Positions 31,536-40,409 of a stretch of DNA of 64,000 nt are shown in pieces. The DNA comes from Tolumonas lignilytica. GTDB lineage: Bacteria; Pseudomonadota; Gammaproteobacteria; Enterobacterales; Aeromonadaceae. The notes under the pieces are model-generated. The model searched no databases, was not told where the DNA came from, and saw only the letters and a list, made by a program, of their open reading frames with translations. A program made the translations under genes and the position numbers. The stretch is taken from positions 2,492,001-2,556,000 of the forward strand of contig NZ_AZUK01000001.1 in the NCBI RefSeq assembly GCF_000527035.1. Direction: 5' to 3'. Position 1 is the stretch's first letter, and each line of letters begins with the position of its first letter.

Positions 31536-32918
31536 ATGGCTCAAGTTATCAAAACACACAAACCGCTAGCCACCCAACCGATCAAAAGCGGGCAACCGCT
31601 CGGTGCGATTCTGGCAAGCCTCGGTATTGAACGCTGCATTCCGCTGATCCACGGTGCTCAGGGTTGCAGCGCCTTTGCCAAGATTTTCTTTATTCAGCAT
31701 TTTAACGAGCCGATCCCGCTGCAATCGACCGCGATGGATCCGATCACCACTGTGATGGGCTCTGACGACAACATCATTCAGGCGCTGGCGCATCTGTGTG
31801 AAAAGAGTAATCCGCGACTGATCGTGCTGCTGAGTTCCGGGCTTTCAGAAGCACAGGGTTCCGACATGAACCGCGCGCTGAAAGAGTTCCGCAAACAATA
31901 TCCAAAATTCGAGCGCAACGAGATCGTCACGGTCAATACCCCCGATTTCTATGGCTCGCTGGAAAATGGCTACAGTGCACTGGTGGAGAGCCTGATCACG
32001 CAACTGGTGCCGGAACAGAAGCTGCGCAGCATCCGCAAGAAACGCATCAATTTACTGCTCAGTCACATGCTGACACCGGGCGACATCGAATTGATCCGCC
32101 AATACGTGGAAGCCTTCGGCTTACAGCCGATCCTGGTGCCGGATCTTTCCCGCTCGATGGATGGGCATCTGGTGAAACAGGATTACCTTTCCGTCAGTCA
32201 GGGTGGTGCCGATGTCAACATGCTGCGCCAGCTCGGACAGAGCAGTCTGACCTTGGTGGTGGGACCTTCCATGCAGCGAGCCGGGCAATTGTTGAGTACC
32301 CGCAGCGGGGTGGAGAGTGTCTATTTTCCCCATCTGATGACGCTGGCCGAGGTCGATCGTTTTATTCACACCCTGCAACAGCTTTCCGACCGTCAGGTGC
32401 CGGAATGGATTGAACGCCAGCGCGGGCAGGTGACCGACACCATGATCGACACCCACACCTGGGTCAACGACACCCGTATTGCCATCGGTGCAGAAGCCGA
32501 TTTGTTGGTGGCCTGGATGGCCTTTGCCGAATCGGTCGGGATGAATGCCGTCTCTGTGGTCGCGCCGGTCAATCAACCTTGTCTGGCCGCCCTGCCGGTT
32601 GAAAAAGTGCTGATTGGGGATTTGGAGGATCTGCAACAACAGGTGGAAGAAAAGGGCTGCGATCTGCTGCTGGCCAATTCGCATGGGGCGGTGATGGCAG
32701 AGACACTGCATCTGCCGCTGATGCGGATTGGTTTCCCGATCTTTGACCGCTTTGGTGAGTTTCGCCGGGTTCGTCAGGGGTACGCCGGTATCCGCGATAA
32801 TCTGTTTGAAATTGCCAACTATCAGCAGCAAGCCTGTCATGGACGTCCGGTCTATCACTCACCACTGAAACAACCGTTTGCACAATCTGCATTGCATACC
32901 GAGGAGGAAGTGGCATGA
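31536..32918 (+). CDS. nifN: FeMo-cofactor assembly scaffold NifN
   Basis: A 460-residue NifK-like partner of NifE. Cys34 and Cys44 lie in RCIPLIHGAQGCSAFAKIFF; Cys44 matches the cluster ligand of Azotobacter NifN. The open frame continues upstream into nifE, but the ATG at 31536 (after GCAGGAGA) gives the family start. It begins 16 bp after nifE and overlaps nifX by 4 bases, so the three genes are probably translated in a coupled way. Confidence 0.96.
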   Translation: MAQVIKTHKPLATQPIKSGQPLGAILASLGIERCIPLIHGAQGCSAFAKIFFIQHFNEPIPLQSTAMDPITTVMGSDDNIIQALAHLCEKSNPRLIVLLSSGLSEAQGSDMNRALKEFRKQYPKFERNEIVTVNTPDFYGSLENGYSALVESLITQLVPEQKLRSIRKKRINLLLSHMLTPGDIELIRQYVEAFGLQPILVPDLSRSMDGHLVKQDYLSVSQGGADVNMLRQLGQSSLTLVVGPSMQRAGQLLSTRSGVESVYFPHLMTLAEVDRFIHTLQQLSDRQVPEWIERQRGQVTDTMIDTHTWVNDTRIAIGAEADLLVAWMAFAESVGMNAVSVVAPVNQPCLAALPVEKVLIGDLEDLQQQVEEKGCDLLLANSHGAVMAETLHLPLMRIGFPIFDRFGEFRRVRQGYAGIRDNLFEIANYQQQACHGRPVYHSPLKQPFAQSALHTEEEVA

Positions 32919-33367
32919 ACCATCTGCAACGACACCTGCGGGTCAGTGATTATCACGTTCCGCATTTAAAGGTGGCCTTCGCCAGTTCGGACATGAAAAC
33001 CGTAGACCAACATTTCGGCTCTTGTGAAAGCCTGCTGGTGTACGGCGTTGAGCCGGATGGTTATGAATTGCTGCAAGTCGCGGAGTTTCAGGTGGTGGAA
33101 GGTCATCTGCCTGCCAAAGTCGCTAGCCGCATTGAGGTAATTGAAGGCTGCTTTGCCGTGTATTGCAATGCGGTTGGCGAGGCTGTTTTTCGTCAGTTAA
33201 TGGCGGCGGGGATCCGTGCCATTCGCGTCGAGCATGGCACCAGCATCACTAGCCTGATCCAGTCGTTGCAGGATCAATGGCCACAACGCATTCCCCAAAA
33301 ACAGCGGCAGACCGACTTGGCGGATAGTCTGGCCGATGCGTTGGAAGATGCGGGCTGGGACGAGTAA
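32915..33367 (+). CDS. nifX: NifX, cofactor-carrier protein
   Basis: A 150-residue protein with the NifX/NifY/NifB C-terminal fold: LKVAFASSDMKTVDQHFGSC with the conserved His-Phe-Gly-x-Cys, then YGVEPDGYELLQVAEFQ. NifX carries NifB-co or a precursor to NifEN. The ATG overlaps the end of nifN. The acidic tail (LADSLADALEDAGWDE) is typical. Confidence 0.94.
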   Translation: MNHLQRHLRVSDYHVPHLKVAFASSDMKTVDQHFGSCESLLVYGVEPDGYELLQVAEFQVVEGHLPAKVASRIEVIEGCFAVYCNAVGEAVFRQLMAAGIRAIRVEHGTSITSLIQSLQDQWPQRIPQKQRQTDLADSLADALEDAGWDE

Positions 33368-33409
33368 TTATCGATACAACAGAAAAAACTTAGCTCAGAG
33401 GAGAGAAAT

Positions 33410-33706
33410 ATGAGTGGATTTATTACCGGTATTACTCGTGGCGGTGCTGCCTGGACACCGGAATTCGTAACTGCAGTGGATGCCCATACCTGTATTGGTT
33501 GTGGTCGTTGCTACAAAGTCTGTTCCCGCGATGTGTTCAACCTTGTCGACAAAGCCGATCTGGTGGATGAAGACGAGCTGGATGATGATCAGGATGATGT
33601 GATGATGGTGATGACGGTGGCCAATGCCGATGACTGCATCGGTTGTGGTGCCTGTTCTCGGGTTTGCCCAAAAAACTGTCATTCCCATGCGGCCATGTCA
33701 GCCTGA
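33410..33706 (+). CDS. Nif-associated 2[4Fe-4S] ferredoxin (FdxB/ferredoxin III type)
   Basis: A 98-residue ferredoxin. Two cluster motifs are visible, CIGCGRCYKVC and CIGCGACSRVCPKNC, separated by a long acidic insert (DEDELDDDQDD). The N-terminus SGFITGITRGGAAWTPEFV is characteristic of the ferredoxin III proteins found beside nifENX in many diazotrophs. It likely donates electrons to nitrogenase or to cofactor assembly. GGAGAG precedes the ATG, and a strong terminator follows. Confidence 0.92.
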   Translation: MSGFITGITRGGAAWTPEFVTAVDAHTCIGCGRCYKVCSRDVFNLVDKADLVDEDELDDDQDDVMMVMTVANADDCIGCGACSRVCPKNCHSHAAMSA

Positions 33707-33760
33707 TTCATTTTACTGAGTCCTTTGCAATCTTGGGTGGCAACACCCGACTGCGTTTTC

Positions 33761-33784
33761 GCCCGGGTTCGCCCGGGCTTTTTT
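33761..33784 (+). terminator. Terminator of nifENX-fdx
   Basis: A GC-only 7-bp stem GCCCGGG / CCCGGGC with a TTCG loop is followed by T6. This is a textbook intrinsic terminator. Confidence 0.92.
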
Positions 33785-33787
33785 ATC

Positions 33788-35239
33788 TCAGTGCATGATG
33801 TTGGTCAGGCAGAGGTTGGTTTGCTGCACAAAATGCGTAAAGCTGAAAAAGTCTTCACTGGTCAACGGGCGACCACTGGTGGCGCGATCGGCATAAAACA
33901 GACCGATGCTTTGCTTGTCCAGCACGATCGGCGAGAGGAAAAATCCTTTGGCGCAACTGATGCTCTTGGTGGTTGCCGGGAGCAAGTGCGACCAATGTAA
34001 ATCGGTATGACTCTTGATCCACACGGTTTCATGTGTCTGCAAACAATGGTGAAAGATCGAGCGCAAACCGCCTTCCAGCTCAATGATAAAAATCTCTTTT
34101 AACGGGCTTTGGTCCAGTGCGGCGGCGAAACGGGCCTGCAACTGTGTTTTTTCCCGATTCAGCATCAGGATCGCCACCCGATCCATACCGACACCCTGAT
34201 AAATTCCATGCAGAGATTTCTGCATGATGAGATTGATATCGGCCTTTTCATACGCCAGCGTAGTCAGTTCGCGCAGCGTTTTAAGTTGTATCAGATCATC
34301 CGGTTCATTCGGCTGCTGTACGGTCTTTTCTGCTGTCAGGAAGGGGGCCAGACTGGCATCCAGATAAGGCGAAAGCATCAACGCGCCATAGGTATAGGCC
34401 AGTTTGATAGTTTCCTCACCGCATTGACGAACACGCTGTCGCAAGATTCGGGGCTCGATTTTCATTGTTTTAGCCATGGCGTTCATTTGCTGTTCAATCT
34501 GCGCCGGAGTGGCTTTAGGATCTTGCAACAAGGCACTGAACTGATTGGCTTCCGCGATCGCCTGCAGTTCCGGTGTACGGCGGTCCGGATCTTTTAAGGA
34601 CAGCTGCAGCAGACTGCCCATATTCCAAGAGTTGGCCAGACCGGCACTGATTTTATTAAATGTGGTGCCCAGCATGTCCCGGACGATGTCGTTTTCGTTG
34701 CCCTGCGCCTTACGGAGTTTATCATCCAACTGTTCGGTAATCGGGCCACCCATACTCCAGAAGGTGCTCTCACCGATGTTATGCAGTAACGCCGCGATAT
34801 AGGCCTCTTCACGGGTATCTTCGTCATAATCGGCCAGCATCATTTTTGCCAGCATGGCGGCATGAAATGATTGCGCCATGAGGCGCAACAGCCGTTCATA
34901 CACCATTTGCGAGATGTCGTGACTTTTCAGCAGGCTGTCGACCAGTTTGGCGGTAATACAAATCTGTTTCAGCGCATTAAACCCGAGCAGCACGACTGCC
35001 CGGCTGATGGTGGTGACCGGGGTGTTGCCGCGATTATAGGTCACGCTGTTGGCAACCCGCAGAATGCGGGTGGTAAGCCCATGATCGTGCAGGATCGATT
35101 TACCCAGATCGGCCAGCGACATATTGTCATCTTTGGCCATTTTTTCCAGCATGCGCACGGTCGCGCAAAGCGCAGGCATTTCCTGCACATTGATCCGTTC
35201 GATCCAGGCATCGGTACCACGAGTTGATTGAATCGCCAT
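33788..35239 (-). CDS. HDOD-GAF signalling protein
   Basis: A 483-residue cytoplasmic protein. An HDOD domain covers about residues 15-220, with PALCATVRMLEKMA, TRILRVANSVTYNRG and ISRAVVLLGFNALKQI; HDOD resembles HD domains but has lost most of the catalytic metal ligands. A GAF-like domain lies in the C-terminal third (MDRVAILMLNREKTQLQ, IGLFYADR). Relatives take part in signalling, often with c-di-GMP or chemotaxis genes, without a known activity. It points against the flanking nif units and ends just beyond the terminator of nifENX-fdx. Confidence 0.85.
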   Translation of the reverse strand: MAIQSTRGTDAWIERINVQEMPALCATVRMLEKMAKDDNMSLADLGKSILHDHGLTTRILRVANSVTYNRGNTPVTTISRAVVLLGFNALKQICITAKLVDSLLKSHDISQMVYERLLRLMAQSFHAAMLAKMMLADYDEDTREEAYIAALLHNIGESTFWSMGGPITEQLDDKLRKAQGNENDIVRDMLGTTFNKISAGLANSWNMGSLLQLSLKDPDRRTPELQAIAEANQFSALLQDPKATPAQIEQQMNAMAKTMKIEPRILRQRVRQCGEETIKLAYTYGALMLSPYLDASLAPFLTAEKTVQQPNEPDDLIQLKTLRELTTLAYEKADINLIMQKSLHGIYQGVGMDRVAILMLNREKTQLQARFAAALDQSPLKEIFIIELEGGLRSIFHHCLQTHETVWIKSHTDLHWSHLLPATTKSISCAKGFFLSPIVLDKQSIGLFYADRATSGRPLTSEDFFSFTHFVQQTNLCLTNIMH

Positions 35240-35317
35240 CGTCCTGATTTTCCGTCGCTATTTCCATTTTCCTAAACTAAGCATAGCGAAAATGAGCAAA
35301 CTGTCTGCTGCTTTTCT

Positions 35318-36556
35318 TTACTCTTGTGCGTTAAGCCACTCTAAGATGCCGTGACTGGCCACATAACCGCTGGCAAAACAGCCAGTCAGCAGATAGCCAC
35401 CGGTGGGTGCTTCCCAATCCAGCATTTCACCGGCACAAAACAGTCCGGGAAAACGTTGCAGCATTAAGTGTTCATTTAGCGCGGAAAAACAAACCCCGCC
35501 AGCGGTGCTGATGGCTTCATCCATCGGGGTGGTCTGTGACAGATGTAACGGCAGTTGCTTGATGGCTTGCGCCAGCAGTTTTTCCTGACTGAAGATTTCT
35601 TTGGTAAGACATTCCCGCAGCAAACCGGCCTTTACACCATCAATGCCCACTTTGTTTTTCAACTGGGTCGAGAGTGATTTCGAGCCGCGTGAGCGCAACT
35701 CCTGTTCAATACGTTCAACACTTTTATTGGGCAATAAATCTAAATACAGGGTGGCGCTGCCATTCAGTTCCAACTGTTCGCGCAGTTCGGCGGCAAACAC
35801 ATAAATCAGGCTGCCTTCGATCCCGCGCTCGGTGATGACAAATTCCCCCTGGCGTTGCGTGGTTGCCCCTTGCGCGTCGGTCAGTGTCGCAATGACGGTT
35901 TTGACGGGGGTGCCGGCAAAACGCTGGCGAAAATCGTCAGACCAGGCACAGATAAAGCCACAGTTGGCGGCTTTGAGGGGGGCCACTGCAATGCCTTTTT
36001 CTTCCAATAACGGTACCCAGGCACCGTCAGAACCCAGACGAGACCAACTGCCACCGCCCAGTGCCAGCAACACCGCATCGGCCTGTACGCTGATTTCACC
36101 ATCGGGGGTGGCGAACACCAACTGCTGTGCTTCATTCCAGCCCATCCAGCGATGGCGGACATGGAATCGAACACCCGCTTCACGCAAACGCTGCAGCCAG
36201 GTGCGTAACAGCGGTGCGGCGCGCATATCGGTGGGGAACACCCGGCCGGAACTGCCGACAAAGGTGTCAAAGCCCAGCTGGTGTGCCCATGCGCGGAGTT
36301 GGTCTGCGCCGAAGGTTTGTAACAAAGGGCGCATTTCTGTTTGTCGCTGGCGATAACGGTTAAGAAATGGTTCAAACGGTTCGGAGTGGGTGAGATTCAT
36401 GCCGCCTTTACCGGCTTGCAGGAATTTGCGGCCGACCGAGGGCATGGCATCAAACAGATCGACCTGGATATTATGCTGGCTGAGTTGTTCCGCCGCGATC
36501 AAGCCGGCTGGCCCTCCGCCGATGATCACTACCTGTTTGGTTGCTGTTGTCGCCAC
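35318..36556 (-). CDS. HI0933/YhiN-type FAD-dependent flavoprotein
   Basis: A 412-residue flavoprotein. The N-terminal dinucleotide-binding motif is VVIIGGGPAGLIAAEQL, followed by the family signature GRKFLQAGKGGMNLTHSE and the C-terminal STAGGVCF and GEMLDWEAPTGGY segments. Members are predicted NAD(P)/FAD-dependent oxidoreductases with no agreed substrate. It is 78 bp from the HDOD gene on the same strand. No nitrogen-fixation role is implied by the sequence. Confidence 0.87.
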   Translation of the reverse strand: MATTATKQVVIIGGGPAGLIAAEQLSQHNIQVDLFDAMPSVGRKFLQAGKGGMNLTHSEPFEPFLNRYRQRQTEMRPLLQTFGADQLRAWAHQLGFDTFVGSSGRVFPTDMRAAPLLRTWLQRLREAGVRFHVRHRWMGWNEAQQLVFATPDGEISVQADAVLLALGGGSWSRLGSDGAWVPLLEEKGIAVAPLKAANCGFICAWSDDFRQRFAGTPVKTVIATLTDAQGATTQRQGEFVITERGIEGSLIYVFAAELREQLELNGSATLYLDLLPNKSVERIEQELRSRGSKSLSTQLKNKVGIDGVKAGLLRECLTKEIFSQEKLLAQAIKQLPLHLSQTTPMDEAISTAGGVCFSALNEHLMLQRFPGLFCAGEMLDWEAPTGGYLLTGCFASGYVASHGILEWLNAQE

Positions 36557-36670
36557 CCTGCACCCCGTTGGTCATGCTGCTCAAAGAAAGCCGCGATTGT
36601 AACATTCATTCCATGATGCTGCAGGGCCAGAAGTGCTGGTGAGGAGATGAGAAAGGTAAACGGAGGGCAT

Positions 36671-36693
36671 AAAAAAACCGTCTGGGTAGACGG
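36671..36693 (-). terminator. Terminator after the TRL-like gene
   Basis: The stem CCGTCT / AGACGG with a 4-base loop is followed on the minus strand by T7. Confidence 0.78.
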
Positions 36694-36737
36694 CTAAACA
36701 TGTCTGCTATGCAGTGTCACTATTCTAAATTCTAATT

Positions 36738-37046
36738 TTATTCGCCTTTCACGGTGACGGTGTACGTTCCGATCAAGCCGAGGATGTTATTTGATTTCTG
36801 GTCAACATGGCTGACACGGGAGATGTTGCCGTTTTTCTTGGCGGCATCAATTGAACAATCGCCAATTGCCACCATGGCCAGATAGCTCTTACACGTTGCA
36901 GTACCCGTTTTACTGGCTTCTGCATTTGACGTGGCGGTCACTGGGGCATTGATATCTGTGTAAATGGCACCGATAGGTTGAGAAGTGGCACAACCTGTCA
37001 GGGCGAATGCGGTGGCAAGCAGGCTGCCGATGATCATCTTGTTCAT
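36738..37046 (-). CDS. TRL-like lipoprotein
   Basis: A 102-residue lipoprotein of the TRL-like family. The signal ends at the lipobox LTGC, and the mature part contains PIGAIYTDINAPVTAT, GTATCKSYLAMVAIGDCSIDAAKKNG and ISRVSHVDQKSNNILGLIGTYTVTVKG, the usual family pattern. Two further cysteines could form a disulfide. The function is unknown. It diverges from the iscA-nifUS unit, sharing the 314-bp region between them. Confidence 0.8.
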   Translation of the reverse strand: MNKMIIGSLLATAFALTGCATSQPIGAIYTDINAPVTATSNAEASKTGTATCKSYLAMVAIGDCSIDAAKKNGNISRVSHVDQKSNNILGLIGTYTVTVKGE

Positions 37047-37214
37047 GTTTTATCCCGAAATAATTACAGAAATGAGTTGCCGTAAGGCGGGCGGGAATTT
37101 ATAGCAAGGATTCATTAATAGCCATTGGAAATCGGCCTTCCTGTCAGCTTTGCCAGCCTAACCGTCATTTGTCCTGATGGTTTTTTATCGTGATTTGCAC
37201 GGCTTTCGACATCC

Positions 37215-37230
37215 TGTCTTAACTGCGACA
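37215..37230 (+). promoter_or_regulatory. NifA upstream activator site for iscA-nifUS
   Basis: TGT-CTTAACTGCG-ACA fits TGT-N10-ACA exactly and is centred about 115 bp before the predicted start. A second near match with an 11-base spacer (TGT at 37246, ACA at 37260) follows. Confidence 0.78.
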
Positions 37231-37312
37231 AAAGCTGACAAAGCCTGTCTGCTTGTCAGACAAAACGCCTTTTATTCTGTTTTATCACTTTGAAAAATAA
37301 TGATTTTATATG

Positions 37313-37328
37313 TGGCACCTCATTTGCA
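37313..37328 (+). promoter_or_regulatory. Sigma-54 promoter of iscA-nifUS
   Basis: TGGCAC-CTCAT-TTGCA is a perfect match to the TGGCAC-N5-TTGCA consensus. Transcription should start near 37339, 22 bp before the ATG of the iscA-like gene. The AT-rich stretch between it and the NifA site could bind IHF, but only two-mismatch matches were found. Confidence 0.92.
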
Positions 37329-37360
37329 GCTTTGTGATCACGGTCACAGGGAGAAACGTC

Positions 37361-37720
37361 ATGATTCAAATCGAAGAAAACGCAGTGATGCAATTACAAC
37401 GTCTGCAGCAACAGTTGGTGCAGGAGTGCGTCGGTTTGCGTCTGATTGCCAAAGGCGATCCCTGCTCGGGGATCAAGGTCGAAATGGGCTGGACTGCGGC
37501 CCAGCAGCCGGACGATGTGTTGTTCCGTCAGGATGGGTTGGTCTTTCTGGCCGATCGCCGTCAGTGGCCTCTATTAAAAGATTGTCAAATTTCACTGGCA
37601 GAACGTCAGGGGCAACCGGGCTTCAACATTCAGCCGCAACCGGCAGATTGCAAATGCAGTCATGGCAGTTGCAGCCCGGCCCAGTCAAGTCAATGTTCAT
37701 CTGGCACCAGTGTGAATTAA
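37361..37720 (+). CDS. Nif-specific IscA/HesB-like protein
   Basis: A 119-residue A-type iron-sulfur carrier. VGLRLIAKGDPCSGIKVEM is the family core, with Cys35 matching IscA Cys35. Where IscA has CGCG near its end, this protein has Cys97-Lys-Cys99 in CKCSHGSC, followed by further Cys104 and Cys112 in a Ser-rich tail. This tail is unusual. Its place, directly behind a perfect sigma-54 promoter and before nifU, parallels IscA-nif of Azotobacter, which supplies clusters for nitrogenase maturation. The ATG at 37361 is used; the open frame from 37310 starts inside the promoter. Confidence 0.85.
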   Translation: MIQIEENAVMQLQRLQQQLVQECVGLRLIAKGDPCSGIKVEMGWTAAQQPDDVLFRQDGLVFLADRRQWPLLKDCQISLAERQGQPGFNIQPQPADCKCSHGSCSPAQSSQCSSGTSVN

Positions 37721-37744
37721 AAATACGCGCAAAGGAGACGAGTC

Positions 37745-38638
37745 ATGTGGAACTATTCAGAAAAAGTTAAGGATCACTTCTTCAATCCACGCAATGCCAA
37801 GGTCATTGCCGATGCGAACGCGGTGGGTGATGTCGGCTCGATCAGTTGCGGTGATGCACTGCGGTTGATGCTGCAGGTCAATCCGGAAAACGAGATTATC
37901 GAAGATGCCGGTTTCCAAACTTTCGGTTGTGGCAGCGCGATTGCTTCTTCTTCTGCCCTGACGGAAATGGTGATTGGCAAGACACTGGATGATGCGCTGA
38001 AGATCAGCAACATGGATATTGCGGATTACCTCGATGGTCTGCCACCGGAAAAAATGCACTGCTCAGTGATGGGACAGGAAGCCTTACAGGCGGCGATTGC
38101 CAACTTCCGCGGTGAGGAATGGCATGACGATCATGAAGAAGGCGCGTTGATCTGTAAATGCTTTGCGGTCGATGAAGTCAAAATCATCAAGGCCGTCAAA
38201 GAAAACGGTCTGACGTCGATTGCCGATGTCATCAACTACACCAAAGCGGGTGGCGGTTGCGGTGCCTGTCATGAAAAGATCGAACAGGCCTTACAGAAAG
38301 TGCTGGCTACTCAACCATGCAATGAAGCGCGTATCGCCACCACCAGTCTGGAGCGCAGCAAGGTAGCTCCGCATGTCGATCTGGCGAAGAAAGATGAAAA
38401 CTGGCGCACCGTGGCTGCGGTGCTGGAAGAGATGCGTCCGCGCTTGCAGGCCGATGGTGGCGATGTCACGCTGATCAGCGTGACCGAATCGAAGGTGGAA
38501 GTTGCCCTTTCCGGCAGTTGCCTGGGCTGCATGATGACCGATATGACCTTGTCTTGGATCCAGCAGACCCTGATGGAAAAAATGGGCCGCTACATGCAGG
38601 TCGTTAGTGTTACTCAGGCTGAGACCACACTGGTTTAA
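37745..38638 (+). CDS. nifU: Iron-sulfur cluster scaffold NifU
   Basis: A 297-residue three-domain scaffold on which clusters for nitrogenase are built. The IscU-like domain has Cys35, Cys62 and Cys106. The central ferredoxin-like domain holds a permanent 2Fe-2S cluster with Cys137, Cys139, Cys172 and Cys175 (ICKCF ... GGGCGACH). The C-terminal Nfu domain has Cys259 and Cys262 (GSCLGCMM). All nine ligands are intact and most keep Azotobacter numbering. It is 24 bp after the iscA-like gene and 11 bp before nifS. Confidence 0.97.
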   Translation: MWNYSEKVKDHFFNPRNAKVIADANAVGDVGSISCGDALRLMLQVNPENEIIEDAGFQTFGCGSAIASSSALTEMVIGKTLDDALKISNMDIADYLDGLPPEKMHCSVMGQEALQAAIANFRGEEWHDDHEEGALICKCFAVDEVKIIKAVKENGLTSIADVINYTKAGGGCGACHEKIEQALQKVLATQPCNEARIATTSLERSKVAPHVDLAKKDENWRTVAAVLEEMRPRLQADGGDVTLISVTESKVEVALSGSCLGCMMTDMTLSWIQQTLMEKMGRYMQVVSVTQAETTLV

Positions 38639-38649
38639 GGAGACGGAAC

Positions 38650-39855
38650 ATGAAAGCGATCTATCTGGATAACAACGCCACCACCCGTCTTGATCCGATG
38701 GTGCTGGAAGCCATGATGCCGTTTATGACCGAGCATTACGGTAACCCGTCTTCGATTCATGGTTTCGGCGAACCCGTGCGCAAAGGCATTGAACGGGCCC
38801 GCGAACAAGTGGCGGCCCTGTTGGGGGCGGCGCACGACAGCGAAATTATTTTTACCTCTTGCGCGACTGAGGCGAACAGCACGGCGATTCTTTCTGCCGT
38901 GGAGGCCTTGCCCGAGCGCACGGAGATCATCACGACCGTGGTAGAACATCCGGCCATTCTGGAGGTGTGTGAACACCTGGAGCGCCGTGGTTACACCATC
39001 CACCGTTTGCCCGTCGATGGTCAGGGTCGTCTGGATTTAGACCATTACCAGTCGCTGCTCAGTGACAAGGTGGCGCTAGTCACGGTGATGTGGGCCAACA
39101 ACGAAACCGGCACCGTATTTCCGGTGCAGACAATGGCGACCATGGCTAAGGAAAAAGGCATTCTGTTTCACACCGACGGGGTGCAGGCGGTCGGCAAATT
39201 CCCGATCCATCTGGCGAGCAGCGACATTGATCTGCTCTCTTTCTCCGGTCACAAGTTGCATGCCCCGAAAGGTGTCGGTGCCCTGTATGTCAAACGCGGT
39301 ACGCGATTCCGCCCACTGCTGCGCGGTGGTCATCAGGAACGCGGGCGCCGTGCCGGTACCGAAAATGCTGCCGGTATTGTCGGCCTCGGTATGGCCTGTG
39401 AGCTGGCTGAAGTGCATATGCCGATGATGTCGCATTTGGCAGAACTGCGGGATGAATTGCAGGCTGGCTTACTGGAAAAAGTTCCTTGTTCCATTGTGAC
39501 CGGCGATGTGGAAAACCGCACGCCGAACACGCTGAACATCGCCTTTGAATATATCGAAGGGGAGGCGATCCTGCTGATGCTGAATCAACTCGGGATCGCG
39601 GCATCGAGCGGCAGTGCCTGTACCTCCGGCTCGCTGGAACCGTCACATGTGATGCGGGCGATGAACATTCCCTACACCGCGGCGCATGGCAGCGTGCGTT
39701 TCTCGCTGTCGCGTTATACCCGCCAGAAAGAGATCGATTATGTGCTGGAAAAACTGCCTCCGGTGATTGAACGCCTGCGTTCGCTGTCACCTTACTGGAT
39801 GCAGAACAAACCCGATCTGGAAAAACTGGGTGAGTTTTCACCGGCGTATGGTTAA
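38650..39855 (+). CDS. nifS: Cysteine desulfurase NifS
   Basis: A 401-residue PLP enzyme that takes sulfur from cysteine and passes it to NifU. The PLP lysine is Lys202 in SFSGHKLHAPKG, and the persulfide-forming Cys324 lies in SSGSACTSGSLEPSHVM. Both agree with Azotobacter NifS to within one position. Length and the GGGHQE-type loop (RGGHQERGRRAGTEN) fit NifS rather than the housekeeping IscS. It is the last gene of the third nif unit. Confidence 0.97.
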   Translation: MKAIYLDNNATTRLDPMVLEAMMPFMTEHYGNPSSIHGFGEPVRKGIERAREQVAALLGAAHDSEIIFTSCATEANSTAILSAVEALPERTEIITTVVEHPAILEVCEHLERRGYTIHRLPVDGQGRLDLDHYQSLLSDKVALVTVMWANNETGTVFPVQTMATMAKEKGILFHTDGVQAVGKFPIHLASSDIDLLSFSGHKLHAPKGVGALYVKRGTRFRPLLRGGHQERGRRAGTENAAGIVGLGMACELAEVHMPMMSHLAELRDELQAGLLEKVPCSIVTGDVENRTPNTLNIAFEYIEGEAILLMLNQLGIAASSGSACTSGSLEPSHVMRAMNIPYTAAHGSVRFSLSRYTRQKEIDYVLEKLPPVIERLRSLSPYWMQNKPDLEKLGEFSPAYG

Positions 39856-39885
39856 GCCTGAGTGCTGTGATTGCGTTGTTTCAAT

Positions 39886-39915
39886 AAAGCCTGCGCGATA
39901 TGTGCAGGCTTTTCG
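39886..39915 (+). terminator. Terminator of iscA-nifUS
   Basis: A 9-bp stem AAAGCCTGC / GCAGGCTTT with a 9-base loop, followed by a broken T run, about 30 bp after the nifS stop. It separates the nif unit from the downstream sensor genes. Confidence 0.75.
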
Positions 39916-39974
39916 TTATTTTACAGCCCGGCAGTTCTGGTTCAGAATGAGAACATCGTCTATCACTCTTCAGG

Positions 39975-40409
39975 ATGAAGTTTATGTTCCGTTCCTTTGC
40001 CAGCACTCTGTTGCTCGGTGCCGGACTGTTGTTGCTGGTGGCTTGCCAGAGCACGGCAGAAAAAGAAAAAAGCAAAACTCCCGTCAAACACACACCGTCT
40101 GAACTCTTCGTCAACGATCTCCGGCAGAACGGCGATAAGCTGCTCTGTAACCAGCCGGCCTATCTGAAATGTTATCTGCAAACGCCCAGTCGTTGCGTCA
40201 AGGATCTCTCCGGCTTTAAAGAGGCTTGTCTGAATGAGGCACTGCAAAAAAACAATGGACAGGTGACAGCAGCCAACTATAAGCAAGTCGGCAACGATTT
40301 TACGCTCTGTATGCTGGTCAAACATGCACTGCTTTATCCGAAGAAAGCCGAAGCTATCGGACAATGTCTGGATAAAAGTCGCTTTGAAAATAAACCACGT
40401 CTGAATTAA
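39975..40409 (+). CDS. Hypothetical lipoprotein downstream of nifS
   Basis: A 144-residue protein with a lipoprotein signal (LLLGAGLLLLVAC, lipobox Cys24) and a short mature domain holding five or more cysteines (LLCNQPAYLKCYL, SRCVKDL, EACLNEAL, FTLCMLV, GQCLDKS). Regular Cys spacing in helices suggests disulfides in a helical periplasmic domain. I do not recognise the family. It lies between nifS and the heme-PAS kinase gene on the same strand. Confidence 0.72.
   Translation: MKFMFRSFASTLLLGAGLLLLVACQSTAEKEKSKTPVKHTPSELFVNDLRQNGDKLLCNQPAYLKCYLQTPSRCVKDLSGFKEACLNEALQKNNGQVTAANYKQVGNDFTLCMLVKHALLYPKKAEAIGQCLDKSRFENKPRLN

Noticed and set aside
37246-37262. Second NifA site before iscA-nifUS
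   Set aside because: The spacer is 11 bases rather than 10, so it is only mentioned as a near match.
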